A program made the translations under genes and the position numbers. This document shows, in pieces, positions 23,418 through 31,739 of a DNA stretch of 64,000 bases (within the stretch, counting starts at the first letter, position 1; the number at the start of each line of letters is the position of its first letter). The stretch is from Anaerolineae bacterium. GTDB taxonomy: Bacteria > Pseudomonadota > Alphaproteobacteria > DSM-16000 > Inquilinaceae. The notes beneath the pieces are model-generated. The model ran no database searches and had not been told where the DNA came from. It saw only the letters and a list, made by a program, of their open reading frames with translations. The stretch spans positions 1-64,000 of the forward strand of contig JANQQD010000025.1 of assembly GCA_028285185.1 (NCBI GenBank). The letters are read 5' to 3'.

Positions 23418-25178
23418 CTACGGGCCGGCCAATCTCCGGCATGCTTCGGCCACCCGCTCTTCAATAGTCCCGCCGCCATTCAACGATGACTTCGCGGTTA
23501 CGTCGAGAAGCAGCGAGTCGGGCATTCGGGCCGGGTAGTAGGCGAATTCCAGCAGCTCGAAGCCGAGGCGCGTCGGCTCGCTAGCATGGCGGCCAATGTC
23601 CATCATACGGATGCCCTCGGGCAATGCGGAAAGGACGCAGGTTGCAAGGGACAGTCCCCCTACGGCAAGTGCGCAGGATTCGTTGTCGTAGCTGACGGCG
23701 ATTGCCGCCGTTGTGTGGCGCCGCAGGCTGAAGTGATGCGCCGTCAGAAAGGGCTGCCCCTCTCCGTCTGCGTTTATATGCACGGCCGGAGTCTTGTGTG
23801 ATGTACTGAATAAGACACAGATATAGTTGTCATAAGAACCGTCACTGAAAGCAATCAAACGCCAAGAGGCATCTGGGATTTCGTCGTTATTATTCCGAAT
23901 GGTCAGAATTATGGTTCCGGCCTCTCGGTTGAACCAGCCCTTACAGGGTATTGTCGGCGGGGCAGGCAACCGACTGCCGACCAAGACAGGTTCACGGATT
24001 GAGAATGTAGGGACGGCGGTCAATAGGTCTCGCCACCGTCCATCTTGCGACAGCGCCTCGACGCGTTGGCGCAAATCCGACGTTCCATCAGGCGGTTCTT
24101 CAAGATCGTCGAGTTCACGCATATACTCCCTGGCAACGCAAGGATCGCTGCGAACTATTGCGGCATTGACCAACTTCTGCTGCGCTGCCCCCCTAGCTGG
24201 AGGGGGAAACTGCCCAGCCTGCCGAACCAGCGTACTGAAAAAGTTGTCTTCGCCACGGGCCAGTTCGAGGACTGCTGTCTTGCCGCTTTCTGCAATGCGA
24301 CGGCGTTCATCTTCGTGGTCGAGATAATAGCGGACCTTGTCGACAAGATCAGCGTAATCGTCGAAAGGGACAAAATCAATGTAAGGTCTCAGCCTGCGAG
24401 ACGTATACGGATTACTGGTCTCAATAAGCATGGATCCGCATAGCGTTGCCTCCCAGGTTCTTCCTTTGCTCGTAAGCTTGCCGCCTGAATATGAGAAGCT
24501 GAGGGAGATTTTAGATCGCATGAAAATGCCGGCATACTGGTCAAGAGGCAATGGACTCTCCAACTGCCCTCCGAATTTGACGACATCTATGCCTGCTGCA
24601 CGCAATTGGGATAAGGCTTCAATTCTGTCGGGATAGTTATTCACACCACCGTTAAACGACACATCGATATCTCGTTCCAAGCCCGGGTCGTAAAAATGTA
24701 ATGTATCCATCGGCTCCACGGCGGCGACCAGTCGCTTCTCATGCGGCTGACCTCGGAAGTGGTCGATGTTGTCCGTAACGACGCCGAAGTCGACAAAGTC
24801 TGCCAGTTTCCCAGCTTCATCCACCAGCCAATCTGCCCATGTATCGAACCAGAGAGCAACTATTCGACTATTGAGCTTGTGTCGAATCGTATAAAGAGCG
24901 TCAAGACTTGGGTTGAGCGGTTGGGGGCCACCCGGCCACCAGACCAACAAGACCACATCGGGCCGGTTCTGAGCACATGCGTTGATCAGACCATCATCGA
25001 TCGCCATACCAGTGTTGCTGAAATACTCATCGACAAAAAATACCTCATAAGTACCATTACCCCAAGCCTTGATTGGACTAAACAGTATTTGCTCCAATGA
25101 ACTTGGGCCCAGAGCGGGATCTGCTTGCATCCATTTGGTGCAAACAATAAGAAAATGCGGCCTCTCTGGCGAACTCAT
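23418..25178 (-). CDS. CgeB-like glycosyltransferase with C-terminal LamG/concanavalin-like domain
   Basis: A 586-residue protein. The first 340 residues are a GT-B-type glycosyltransferase of the CgeB kind: IVALWFDTWADWLV, DVSFNGGVNNYPDRIEAL, and the donor-binding KISLSFSYSGGKLTSKGR followed by WEATLCGSMLIETSNPYTSRR. After a linker, residues of about 430-575 form a beta-rich segment with GWFNREAGTIILTI, SWRLIAFSDGSYDNYI, SYDNESCALAVGG and FELLEFAYYPARMPD. This is the pattern of LamG-like domains at the ends of phage tail fibres. The ATG at 25178 has AAGGAG five bases upstream; another ATG is seven codons further up. Base composition is much AT-richer than the surroundings, which suggests transfer. 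It could glycosylate the surface and bind glycan through its tail (inference). Confidence 0.72.
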   Translation of the reverse strand: MSSPERPHFLIVCTKWMQADPALGPSSLEQILFSPIKAWGNGTYEVFFVDEYFSNTGMAIDDGLINACAQNRPDVVLLVWWPGGPQPLNPSLDALYTIRHKLNSRIVALWFDTWADWLVDEAGKLADFVDFGVVTDNIDHFRGQPHEKRLVAAVEPMDTLHFYDPGLERDIDVSFNGGVNNYPDRIEALSQLRAAGIDVVKFGGQLESPLPLDQYAGIFMRSKISLSFSYSGGKLTSKGRTWEATLCGSMLIETSNPYTSRRLRPYIDFVPFDDYADLVDKVRYYLDHEDERRRIAESGKTAVLELARGEDNFFSTLVRQAGQFPPPARGAAQQKLVNAAIVRSDPCVAREYMRELDDLEEPPDGTSDLRQRVEALSQDGRWRDLLTAVPTFSIREPVLVGSRLPAPPTIPCKGWFNREAGTIILTIRNNNDEIPDASWRLIAFSDGSYDNYICVLFSTSHKTPAVHINADGEGQPFLTAHHFSLRRHTTAAIAVSYDNESCALAVGGLSLATCVLSALPEGIRMMDIGRHASEPTRLGFELLEFAYYPARMPDSLLLDVTAKSSLNGGGTIEERVAEACRRLAGP

Positions 25179-25498
25179 ATTTTCTCCTTGCGTAGCCATC
25201 TCTTAACATCATTAAGTTCTGTGGCCGAACTTGCTTGTCATCGACCGCTTTCTCCGTCGTCCGCCACGGTAGGTTGACGCCGAAGCCCCGACAATGCTCG
25301 GGTACGTTTAAAAACCCGTTTAAGAAATTGTGCAGGACGTCGCACCGTCGGCAGCCGGGGGAAACGACCGGCAAGTCGTCGACGGCCTGCCCCATAAGTG
25401 CGAAATAGGCCGCCTGTGACGGTCCGATTTGACGCATCTCGGCCGAAATGCGAGGAGCACGGCAATCCTGGCCTTCGGACACAGGACGATGCGCCGGC
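25179..25498. other. Intergenic, no gene seen
   Basis: About 320 bases without a convincing gene. It contains a short inverted repeat CGGGT/ACCCG (25299-25303 and 25314-25318) around an A/T-rich loop, which might end the minus-strand methyltransferase transcript. The promoter of the CgeB-like gene must lie near 25180-25260. G+C falls here towards the glycosyltransferase gene. Confidence 0.35.
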
Positions 25499-26224
25499 TC
25501 AACCGAGCGGCTTCAAGCCGGTCCGCGAGTTGTTGGTCGTCCTGTGAAAGAGCGGGCGGTCGCCGACCGCATCGAAATACTCATCGGTCGCTCTGCGGCA
25601 GCCCTCGTTGTAGCCGTAGTCGTCGACGATGATGACGCCGCCCGGCACCAGGTACGGGTACAGGTTCTCCAGTTCCACCTTCGTGCTGTAGTACGTATCC
25701 GTATCAAGCCGCAGAAGGGCGATGCGGTCGTGGCGGGCCACTGTCGTGGTGTCTTCGACATTGCCGGGAATGAAGACCACCCGGTCTTGCGGATACCCGG
25801 TCTCGCCGATGTTCTTGCGCGTCACCTCCATGAAGTTCGCCGTCAACCCGGTGACCGGCCGGCCTCTATAGTTGACGTCGTGCTCGGTGATCACGCCGGT
25901 AAACATCTCAAAACTGTCGTAAAGAACGACGCGGCGGTCCTGAACATCCATATCCTGCAGGGTGCGCAGGATCATCATCACGGAGCCGCCGAGAAAGACG
26001 CCGCATTCCACGATATCGCCCTCGATTTTCTGATCCACGACGTAGCGTGTGCTCGAGTACAGCGCCCAAAGGGCGGCGCAATTCAATTGCGTCGCGTCAT
26101 AGACTTCAGCCGCGATGCGCCAGAAGGTTTCATCTTGAATGTCATAGAAGGTCTGCCGCAACTCGACTTCATCATAAGGCGGCTGGACAGTTTCGTGGCC
26201 GAGCTCAGCCAGTGTTGTGGGCAT
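25499..26224 (-). CDS. TylF-type sugar O-methyltransferase
   Basis: A 241-residue TylF/macrocin O-methyltransferase family protein. It has VECGVFLGGSV at about residues 72-82, VLYDSFEMFTG for the SAM ribose site, and the metal-binding acidic pair in RLDTDTYYST at about 172-181, then VIIVDDYG. The ATG at 26224 (PTTLAELG follows) is chosen; the frame is open to 26332 but that part has no homology-like character. It is the second TylF-type enzyme of the locus, though clearly different in sequence from the one at 13.9 kb. It probably methylates a hydroxyl of a surface sugar. Confidence 0.82.
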   Translation of the reverse strand: MPTTLAELGHETVQPPYDEVELRQTFYDIQDETFWRIAAEVYDATQLNCAALWALYSSTRYVVDQKIEGDIVECGVFLGGSVMMILRTLQDMDVQDRRVVLYDSFEMFTGVITEHDVNYRGRPVTGLTANFMEVTRKNIGETGYPQDRVVFIPGNVEDTTTVARHDRIALLRLDTDTYYSTKVELENLYPYLVPGGVIIVDDYGYNEGCRRATDEYFDAVGDRPLFHRTTNNSRTGLKPLG

Positions 26225-26347
26225 CTGCGATCGCCTGCCTGTGTGCTGTGCCGTGAGAAGCGGTTGAATACTGCCGGAAGACCGACGGCGCCTGCAATCG
26301 GCCAGCGACCAGATCATGTTGGCCGGGGGCACCGCATCGCGGCGCGC

Positions 26348-27151
26348 TCAATCGGCCTCTGGCGTCGCTGCAGACCCGGCCAACAGACCACCGTCGATCG
26401 TCAGTTCCGCGCCGGTCATATACGCAGCCTCGTCGGACGCCAGCATGACGCACAGCGCGGCCACCTCTTGCGGCATGCCGAACCGGCCGAGCGGCGTGTC
26501 GGCCACCAGTGCGGCCATGCGTGCCTTGCGTTCCGGGCCGGATCCAAGCATGGGTTCCCACATCGGCGTCAGCACCGCGCCGGGATGGATGGAATTGCTG
26601 CGGATCTTCAGCCCCTGCTCCGCGCAGTAGAGCGCGACCGTCTTCGTGTGGTTGCGAACGGCGGCCTTGGACGATGCGTACGCCGCAGCGGCCGGAATGC
26701 CGACCAGCCCCGACCGCGATGAGATGTTGATGATGGAGCCTTCGCCGGTTTGGCGCATGGCCCGGATGGCGTGCTTGCAGCCGAGGAAAACCCCGTCGAG
26801 ATTGGTGGCGTGAACGGCGCGCCAGTCCTCAAGCGATGCATGCTCCGGGTCGTGCGGCACCGGCTCGGCCTCGAACCCCGTGATGCCCGCGTTATTGACG
26901 ACGACATCCAGGCGGTGCTCGCGCGCCAGCACGTCGTCGACGACCCGCTGCCAGTCCTCTTCGTCGCGGACGTCGAGGCGGTCAAACCGACCGTGCTGCG
27001 GGCCGATATCGGCGACCAGCCCTGCGGCGTCGACGATGTCAGTCATGATCACGAACGCGCCCTCATCGGCAAAGGCGCGGGCGATCGCCTCCCCGATCCC
27101 CCGGGCGGCACCGGTTACCAGTGCGATCTTGCCGTCGAGCCGACCTGTCAT
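26348..27151 (-). CDS. Classical SDR family oxidoreductase
   Basis: A 267-residue short-chain dehydrogenase. The cofactor loop is [10 protein letters not shown] at about residues 14-23, Asp in MTDIVD suggests NAD rather than NADP, NNAG is at about 87-90, and the catalytic Ser, Tyr and Lys lie in ISSRSGLVG and YASSK. The C-terminal [13 protein letters not shown] is typical of the FabG/glucose dehydrogenase branch. The gene stands between the TylF-like gene and an exported-protein gene, all on the minus strand, with gaps too large to prove an operon. The substrate is not predictable. Confidence 0.85.
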   Translation of the reverse strand: MTGRLDGKIALVTGAARGIGEAIARAFADEGAFVIMTDIVDAAGLVADIGPQHGRFDRLDVRDEEDWQRVVDDVLAREHRLDVVVNNAGITGFEAEPVPHDPEHASLEDWRAVHATNLDGVFLGCKHAIRAMRQTGEGSIINISSRSGLVGIPAAAAYASSKAAVRNHTKTVALYCAEQGLKIRSNSIHPGAVLTPMWEPMLGSGPERKARMAALVADTPLGRFGMPQEVAALCVMLASDEAAYMTGAELTIDGGLLAGSAATPEAD

Positions 27152-27170
27152 GGCGTCGCCGCAGCCCGCA

Positions 27171-27572
27171 TCATTCGGGCAGGGTCACGCTGCCGTCACC
27201 CAGGGCGTCTGCGCAGAATTCAGCCAATGCGTGCATGACCGCGGTGGTTGCATAACCCACAACCCCCGAGACATCGGGTTGTGCCTCGATCTGCGCCCTT
27301 ATGGCGGGCACGAGATCCTCCGCGCCGGCAAAGGTGACGGTGAGGCATTGCGGCACCCACCACAGCATGGGATCCCCCTGGCCACCGCGCAGGTGAAGCG
27401 CCCCGATCGCGCCGGAAATGAACGCCAGCCCCGCCGGTTCGTTGGCGTCGAGCGCCGCCACGAGTTCTTCGCCCGATGCCACGTGGCCGAAGCGGGACAG
27501 GTGCTCCTGTGCGCCCGCCGGCGCCGCCATGGCACCGACGCCCGCCAAGACCAGCCCGCACAGCCGTTTCAT
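27171..27572 (-). CDS. Small exported protein of unknown function (possibly Rap1a-like)
   Basis: A 133-residue protein with a signal peptide: MKR, a hydrophobic stretch [15 protein letters not shown], and a likely cleavage after AGA. GGAGGT lies six bases before the ATG at 27572, which settles the start against the longer frame. The mature part has [12 protein letters not shown], two Cys and a helical C-terminus [10 protein letters not shown]. The spacing faintly recalls Rap1a/Tai-type periplasmic proteins, in which an AF..G...G segment and C-terminal Cys occur, but I would not assign it. It is periplasmic by prediction. Confidence 0.6.
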   Translation of the reverse strand: MKRLCGLVLAGVGAMAAPAGAQEHLSRFGHVASGEELVAALDANEPAGLAFISGAIGALHLRGGQGDPMLWWVPQCLTVTFAGAEDLVPAIRAQIEAQPDVSGVVGYATTAVMHALAEFCADALGDGSVTLPE

Positions 27573-27628
27573 CGTTCGACCTCCCGAGTCATGCGGGTTT
27601 CCGTCCGGTCCGGACCTTCGTTCACGTC

Positions 27629-28240
27629 TCACCACAGCGACTGCCTGGCGCGTTCCGGCCAGGCACGGTCATAGGTGTCGCCGCCGATACGGTCCTCGCT
27701 CAGCGCGGCCAGGATCCGGCCGGGCGTGGGCAGATCACCTGCGCGCACATGCCTATCCGGATTCCACAGTTCGGACCGGACGATGGCGCGGGCGCACTGG
27801 AAGTAGACCGTTTCTACGGTCATCACGACCACCGACCGCGGCGGCTTGCCGTCGACCGCAAACGAGGCCAGCAGGTCAGCATCGGTCACCACGCGGGCCT
27901 GGCCGTTGACCCTGAGGGTGGTTCCCGAACCGGGGATCAGGAACAGGAGCGCCGTGCGCGGGTCCCGCACGATGTTGCGAAGGGAATCGATGCGGTTGTT
28001 GCCGCGCCGGTCGGGCAGCATCAGTGTGCGTTCGTCCACGACGCGAACGACATGCCCGGTATCACCGCGCGGGGAGCAGTCCAGCCCCTCGGGGCCTGCG
28101 GTCGCCAGAATGACGAATGGCGAAGCCTCGATCAGCGTGCGGTATTCCGGCGTGATTCGATCGACTTCTTTGACGGTTGATGTCTCTTGAGGCAGGCCAT
28201 AGATCGCCTCAAGCTCTGCGACAGTCGTGACGACGGACAT
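27629..28240 (-). CDS. PPOX-class FMN-binding flavoprotein (MSMEG_1061 type)
   Basis: A 203-residue split-barrel flavoprotein of the pyridoxamine-phosphate-oxidase superfamily. The SPFVILATAGPEGLDCSPRGD, DERTLMLPDRRGNNRIDSL and FLIPGSGTTLRVNG regions match the MSMEG_1061-type family, and RSELWNPDRH near the C-terminus is also characteristic. The start ATG at 28240 is the first in frame with a family-like N-terminus (VAELEAIYG); the open frame upstream to 28570 is not coding in character. These proteins bind FMN or F420 and reduce small molecules. No specific reaction can be assigned. Confidence 0.82.
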   Translation of the reverse strand: MSVVTTVAELEAIYGLPQETSTVKEVDRITPEYRTLIEASPFVILATAGPEGLDCSPRGDTGHVVRVVDERTLMLPDRRGNNRIDSLRNIVRDPRTALLFLIPGSGTTLRVNGQARVVTDADLLASFAVDGKPPRSVVVMTVETVYFQCARAIVRSELWNPDRHVRAGDLPTPGRILAALSEDRIGGDTYDRAWPERARQSLW

Positions 28241-28596
28241 GATCTGATCCCAGCGACAAGGAGCGTGAACGGGCATGCGGCAGGTCGATGCCCTTGGCCA
28301 TTGCGAACGGACGGTATCATGAATGCATGCTGGCCGTCGCCGCCAAGGCGCGGTTGATTGCCGGCAGTGAACGGCAGACTGGCGGCGCAGGCCCGCAGCC
28401 TGGACAGAACGTCTGAGCCCTGACCATCCTGCCTTGCCCGGGCGGCATACCGGCGAGCACAATCGCCGCGCCATGGCATTGACCGCGTCCATAACCTGCC
28501 CCGACCCGCCTGCCAAGGAACCCAGGTCGGTCGGGACAGCCTGCGCCGCACCCCGACCCAGGGTCGTCACCCTCCGTCGCGCCTGAGGGCTTGGCG
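28241..28596. other. Divergent intergenic region
   Basis: About 355 bases between the divergently read PPOX flavoprotein and methyltransferase genes. It must hold both promoters. Open frames across it (mainly minus strand) have no recognisable motifs and look like GC-rich chance frames. I see no clear repeat or RNA element. Confidence 0.4.
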
Positions 28597-29523
28597 ATGT
28601 TCGACCGCCTGTTCAGGCGCAAACCCCAGCACACCCCGCCCGCGGCCCGGCCGATCCGGCTGCGGATGAAGCGCCTTGGCCGGCGCCTCGGCCTCTTTCG
28701 CAAACCGGTCATGGGGGCACGGATCCCGCCGACGCCGGAGAACATCCAGAGCGGCTATTGGGGCACTTGCGTCACGACGCGCCGCCACCGAGAGCTGGTC
28801 GAGCTTTTCGAACAGTACGAAGTGCCGAAGGATGCTCGGATCCTCGATGTCGGCTGCTCAAAGGGCTTTCTTGCGGCCGCCCTGGCCCATCACGGCTGGA
28901 CCGGGCTGACCGGCTGTGATCGCCTGGTTCCGGACGACCGGCCGCCGGACCAGAAAGACTATGTGGACTTCCGCCACCTGCTGGACTACCGGCAGATCGA
29001 TCTCGACATCGATGGCTTGGCCCCCTTGCCGCCGGACGCGTTCGACGTGGTCGTCTGCTCTGAGGTGCTTGAGCATCTCGAAGCGCCGTCTTTCCTGTTC
29101 AAGGAATTCCAGCGCGTTCTGCGCCCCGGCGGCCGTGTGTTCATGGAAGTCCCGAACACCGGCAACGTCTTCGAGAAGCTCCGGTTTCTCCGAACATCGA
29201 ACTTCTCCCGCTATGCCTATCGCGACGACCGCAGCCACCGAACGCATATCTCGATCTTCACGCCGGACGTGATCCGACTGCTGGCCGTGCGCAGCGATTT
29301 TGAGATTGTCGCCTTCGTCGGCGGCTATGCAATGTTCTGGAATGAGTTTCTGTTCCCCGGGCGCAAGGTATCGACGCGCTGGAGCTACGGCCTGAACGTC
29401 ATTCTGCAGAGTCTGCGCACGGCGCCGTGGACGGATGATGAGAGGAAGGACGTCGGCCGCACCTGGCAGTCTGCTGCCGCCTTGCCGGCGGACCACGGTC
29501 GCGGGCACAATCCCGGCCCATGA
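28597..29523 (+). CDS. Class I SAM-dependent methyltransferase
   Basis: A 308-residue methyltransferase. After an Arg/Lys-rich N-terminus of about 45 residues comes ILDVGCSKGFLAAAL (motif I, about residues 80-94), then DVVVCSEVLEHLEAP and VLRPGGRVFMEVPNTGN, the Methyltransf_11/UbiG-like pattern. The ATG at 28597 with GAGGG upstream is preferred over TTG 28591. It lies alone on the plus strand at the right edge of the polysaccharide locus, so a glycan or lipid acceptor is possible. The positively charged N-terminus could favour membrane contact. Confidence 0.8.
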   Translation: MFDRLFRRKPQHTPPAARPIRLRMKRLGRRLGLFRKPVMGARIPPTPENIQSGYWGTCVTTRRHRELVELFEQYEVPKDARILDVGCSKGFLAAALAHHGWTGLTGCDRLVPDDRPPDQKDYVDFRHLLDYRQIDLDIDGLAPLPPDAFDVVVCSEVLEHLEAPSFLFKEFQRVLRPGGRVFMEVPNTGNVFEKLRFLRTSNFSRYAYRDDRSHRTHISIFTPDVIRLLAVRSDFEIVAFVGGYAMFWNEFLFPGRKVSTRWSYGLNVILQSLRTAPWTDDERKDVGRTWQSAAALPADHGRGHNPGP

Positions 29524-29667
29524 TCATCGTGCTTCACCGTCTGCTGACACGCCGAGCGCTGCAGGCGGTCGTCGCTCTGGGCCGCGGAGAAGGCGTCGAT
29601 GGCCGGCGATCGGTCGCATCTGTTGGCGGAAGCATGACCGCGTCCGCAACCGGGCGGAGGCAAGCCC

Positions 29668-30411
29668 ATGACGTCTGAGATCACCGACCCCGCAAGCGTA
29701 CCGGACCGGCAGACGCTGTCGCCCGAGGGACAGCCCATCGGGTTGCCGCTGACGGACTGGGAGGGGGCGCCGATCCCGAAGCGCGTGACGCTGGTGGGCA
29801 AGCAAACGGTGGCCAGCCCCCTGATGCCCCATCAAGCCCGCACCCTCTTTCCGGCCTATGTTGCGGATGAGACCGGACAGGTCTGGACCTACATGACGAA
29901 GGGGCCCTTCGTCCACGAGCTGGAGCTGGCGGTCTGGATTGCGCAGCTGGCTGACAAGCGCGACCCCCTGTTCTTCCATCTCGCGTACGCCGACGGTGCC
30001 CCGATCGGCATCGCCTCGCTGATGCGCATCGACCCGGCGGCCGGGTCCATAGAGATCGGCAACATCGCCATCGTGCCGGCGGCGCAGAGGACACGCGGCG
30101 CAACGGAGGCCCTGTTCCTGTTGATGCACTATGCCATGGACCACCTGGGCTATCGGCGCCTGGAATGGAAGTGCGACGCGCTGAATGCCCCCTCACGCCG
30201 CGCCGCCACGCGCTTCGGCTTTCGGTTCGAGGGCATCTTCCTGAACGCCACCATCTACAAGGGCCGCAACCGTGACACGGCCTGGTACGCCATCACAGAT
30301 GCCGAATGGCCGTCGCGGCAGGCTGCGTTCTTCGCCTGGCTGCAGGACGACAATTTCGACGCCGAAGGGCAGCAGCGGCAGCCACTCGCCGCTTTCAGGA
30401 CCGGCGACTGA
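29668..30411 (+). CDS. GNAT family N-acetyltransferase (RimJ/RimL-like)
   Basis: A 247-residue GNAT enzyme. The central fold shows PIGIASLMRIDPAAGSIEIGNI, the acetyl-CoA loop PAAQRTRGATEALFLLM, and RRLEWKCDALNAPSRRAATRFGFRFEG. The last is the segment typical of the RimJ/RimL/YjcK group, which acetylates proteins or small amines. The ATG at 29668 has GGCGGAGG upstream. It converges on the YbaK-like gene. The substrate is unknown. Confidence 0.85.
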   Translation: MTSEITDPASVPDRQTLSPEGQPIGLPLTDWEGAPIPKRVTLVGKQTVASPLMPHQARTLFPAYVADETGQVWTYMTKGPFVHELELAVWIAQLADKRDPLFFHLAYADGAPIGIASLMRIDPAAGSIEIGNIAIVPAAQRTRGATEALFLLMHYAMDHLGYRRLEWKCDALNAPSRRAATRFGFRFEGIFLNATIYKGRNRDTAWYAITDAEWPSRQAAFFAWLQDDNFDAEGQQRQPLAAFRTGD

Positions 30412-30420
30412 TCGGCCGCC

Positions 30421-30440
30421 CGGCGCTCTCGCAGACGCCG
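30421..30440. terminator. Inverted repeat between convergent GNAT and YbaK genes
   Basis: CGGCG (30421-30425) and CGCCG (30436-30440) form a short stem with a ten-base loop in the gap between the convergent genes. There is no U-tract. It may be a weak terminator; chance occurrence in GC-rich DNA is possible. Confidence 0.25.
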
Positions 30441-30914
30441 TTAGGCCGGTTCGGCAAGCACCGCGGTCGGCGCAGAGCCCATGAGCCTGCGGAAATCCTC
30501 AGCCCCGACCTGCACTAGGGATTCGTGATCGCCGCCCTCGAAGAACACGGTTTGTGCATATCTCAGGCTCTGGTCCCACATGGCGTTCAAGCCGTAGGCG
30601 CCGGCGACCGCCGGCACCGCGCCCAAATCGCAATCGTCGAACAGCCCCTCCAACTCGTCCTCCACCGCCATTTCCAGGCGATGTCGGCCGGTCGCTTCAT
30701 GGATATGGGGCAGTTTGAGCTTGTATGTCGCCGGCAGCACGGCGACCAGATAACCCTTCTCATCCTTCAGCACGACCGCCTTGGCCACACAGTTACCAGG
30801 CACATGGGCAGCCGCCGCGGTGTGAAGACTGTCTTCGGTGCGACCGTGCCTGACCACCTGATAGCTGACATGGCGGTCGTCCAGATACGTCCGTAGCGTG
30901 GGTGAAAGCGACAT
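30441..30914 (-). CDS. YbaK/ProX-type aminoacyl-tRNA deacylase family protein
   Basis: A 157-residue protein of the YbaK/EbsC family. The pattern AKAVVLKDEKGYLVAVLPA is the core with the conserved Lys, and GAVPAVAGAYGLNAMWD is the substrate-site loop. These proteins hydrolyse mischarged tRNAs, usually Cys- or Ala-tRNA(Pro). The ATG at 30914 has GGAGGGG upstream and is preferred to longer starts at 30962 or 30929. It stands alone on the minus strand, divergent from the DksA-like gene. Confidence 0.82.
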   Translation of the reverse strand: MSLSPTLRTYLDDRHVSYQVVRHGRTEDSLHTAAAAHVPGNCVAKAVVLKDEKGYLVAVLPATYKLKLPHIHEATGRHRLEMAVEDELEGLFDDCDLGAVPAVAGAYGLNAMWDQSLRYAQTVFFEGGDHESLVQVGAEDFRRLMGSAPTAVLAEPA

Positions 30915-31029
30915 GGTCGGCCCCTCCATCATTGCTGGAAGCCTGACGGAGAATTGTAGCACACTTGTCCATCACCGGTGTGGGCGGCGGCTGCATGGCC
31001 CTGCCCGGAACACGGGAGGGACCGCAGCC

Positions 31030-31371
31030 ATGACCGATCGGCCTAACCTGGATGCCACCGTCATTCGTCATGCCCTGGAGCAGGAGCGCGACGAGCTGCT
31101 GCAGCTCAGTACATCGGCGAAGGAGGTGCGGCGGCCGGTGGAGCTCGACCAGCAGAGCGTCGGGCGTTTGTCCCGCATGGATGCGATGCAGGTGCAGGCC
31201 ATGGCCCAGGCCGTCGAGACGCGGCGCAAGGCCAGGCTGCAGCGGATCGATGCATCGCTGCGGCGGCTCGATAGCGGAGACTACGGCTACTGCGTGGAAT
31301 GCGGCGAAGAGATCTCGCTGAAACGGCTCGACATCGATCCGACGACGACACGGTGCATCAGCTGCGGATGA
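31030..31371 (+). CDS. DksA/TraR-type zinc finger protein
   Basis: A 113-residue protein. A charged coiled-coil-like N-terminal region of about 75 residues is followed by the C4 zinc finger CVECG...CISCG at about residues 92-113, with YGYC preceding it. Size and layout match TraR/YbiI-like DksA paralogues, which bind the secondary channel of RNA polymerase. It lacks the DxxDxA tip of true DksA; LSRMDAMQVQA is the nearest equivalent. The stop overlaps the ATG of the following MFS fragment by four bases. Confidence 0.85.
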   Translation: MTDRPNLDATVIRHALEQERDELLQLSTSAKEVRRPVELDQQSVGRLSRMDAMQVQAMAQAVETRRKARLQRIDASLRRLDSGDYGYCVECGEEISLKRLDIDPTTTRCISCG

Positions 31372-31700
31372 CAAACGGACAGGCTGCGCCCAGCGGGACC
31401 TCCCTGGCCCAATTGTGGGCATCGCTAATGTTTCTCGGGGTCGGCTGGAACCTCATGTTCGTCACGTCCACCTCGCTGCTCGCAACGATTGCAAACCCGG
31501 CCAAACGCGCGAGGGCTCAGGCGATCCGCGAGACATCCATCTGGGTCGTCGTCACCTTCAGCGCGCTGTCGGCCGGCGGTGTGCTCGCCAAGGCTGGCTG
31601 GTCGACCGTAGACCTGATCGTGCTTCCACTGCTTCTGATCCCGATGGTCACGACCCTGGAGTACGCCCTGTCCAAGCGAACGTGCCCGGCTGCTGCGTAA
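31368..31700 (+). pseudogene. C-terminal remnant of an MFS transporter
   Basis: A 110-residue open frame. LMFLGVGWNLMFVTSTSLLATI, RAQAIRETSIWVVVTFSALSAG and a final hydrophobic LIVLPLLLIPMVT correspond to the last three or four helices of an MFS permease (compare the LGxGWNFLFVGGTTLL pattern). The N-terminal two thirds of a transporter are absent; the sequence upstream is the DksA-like gene. So it is most likely a gene remnant. Its ATG forms an ATGA overlap with the DksA-like stop, so it may still be translated as a small membrane protein. Confidence 0.65.
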
Positions 31701-31739
31701 CCCGTCACCTCTCTTCGCGGCAGGCCGCCCCCGCGCGGC

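Noticed and set aside
25078-25482. Minus-strand frame between the two glycan genes at 25 kb
   Set aside because: It overlaps the start of the CgeB-like gene in another frame and shows no motif; it is probably chance.
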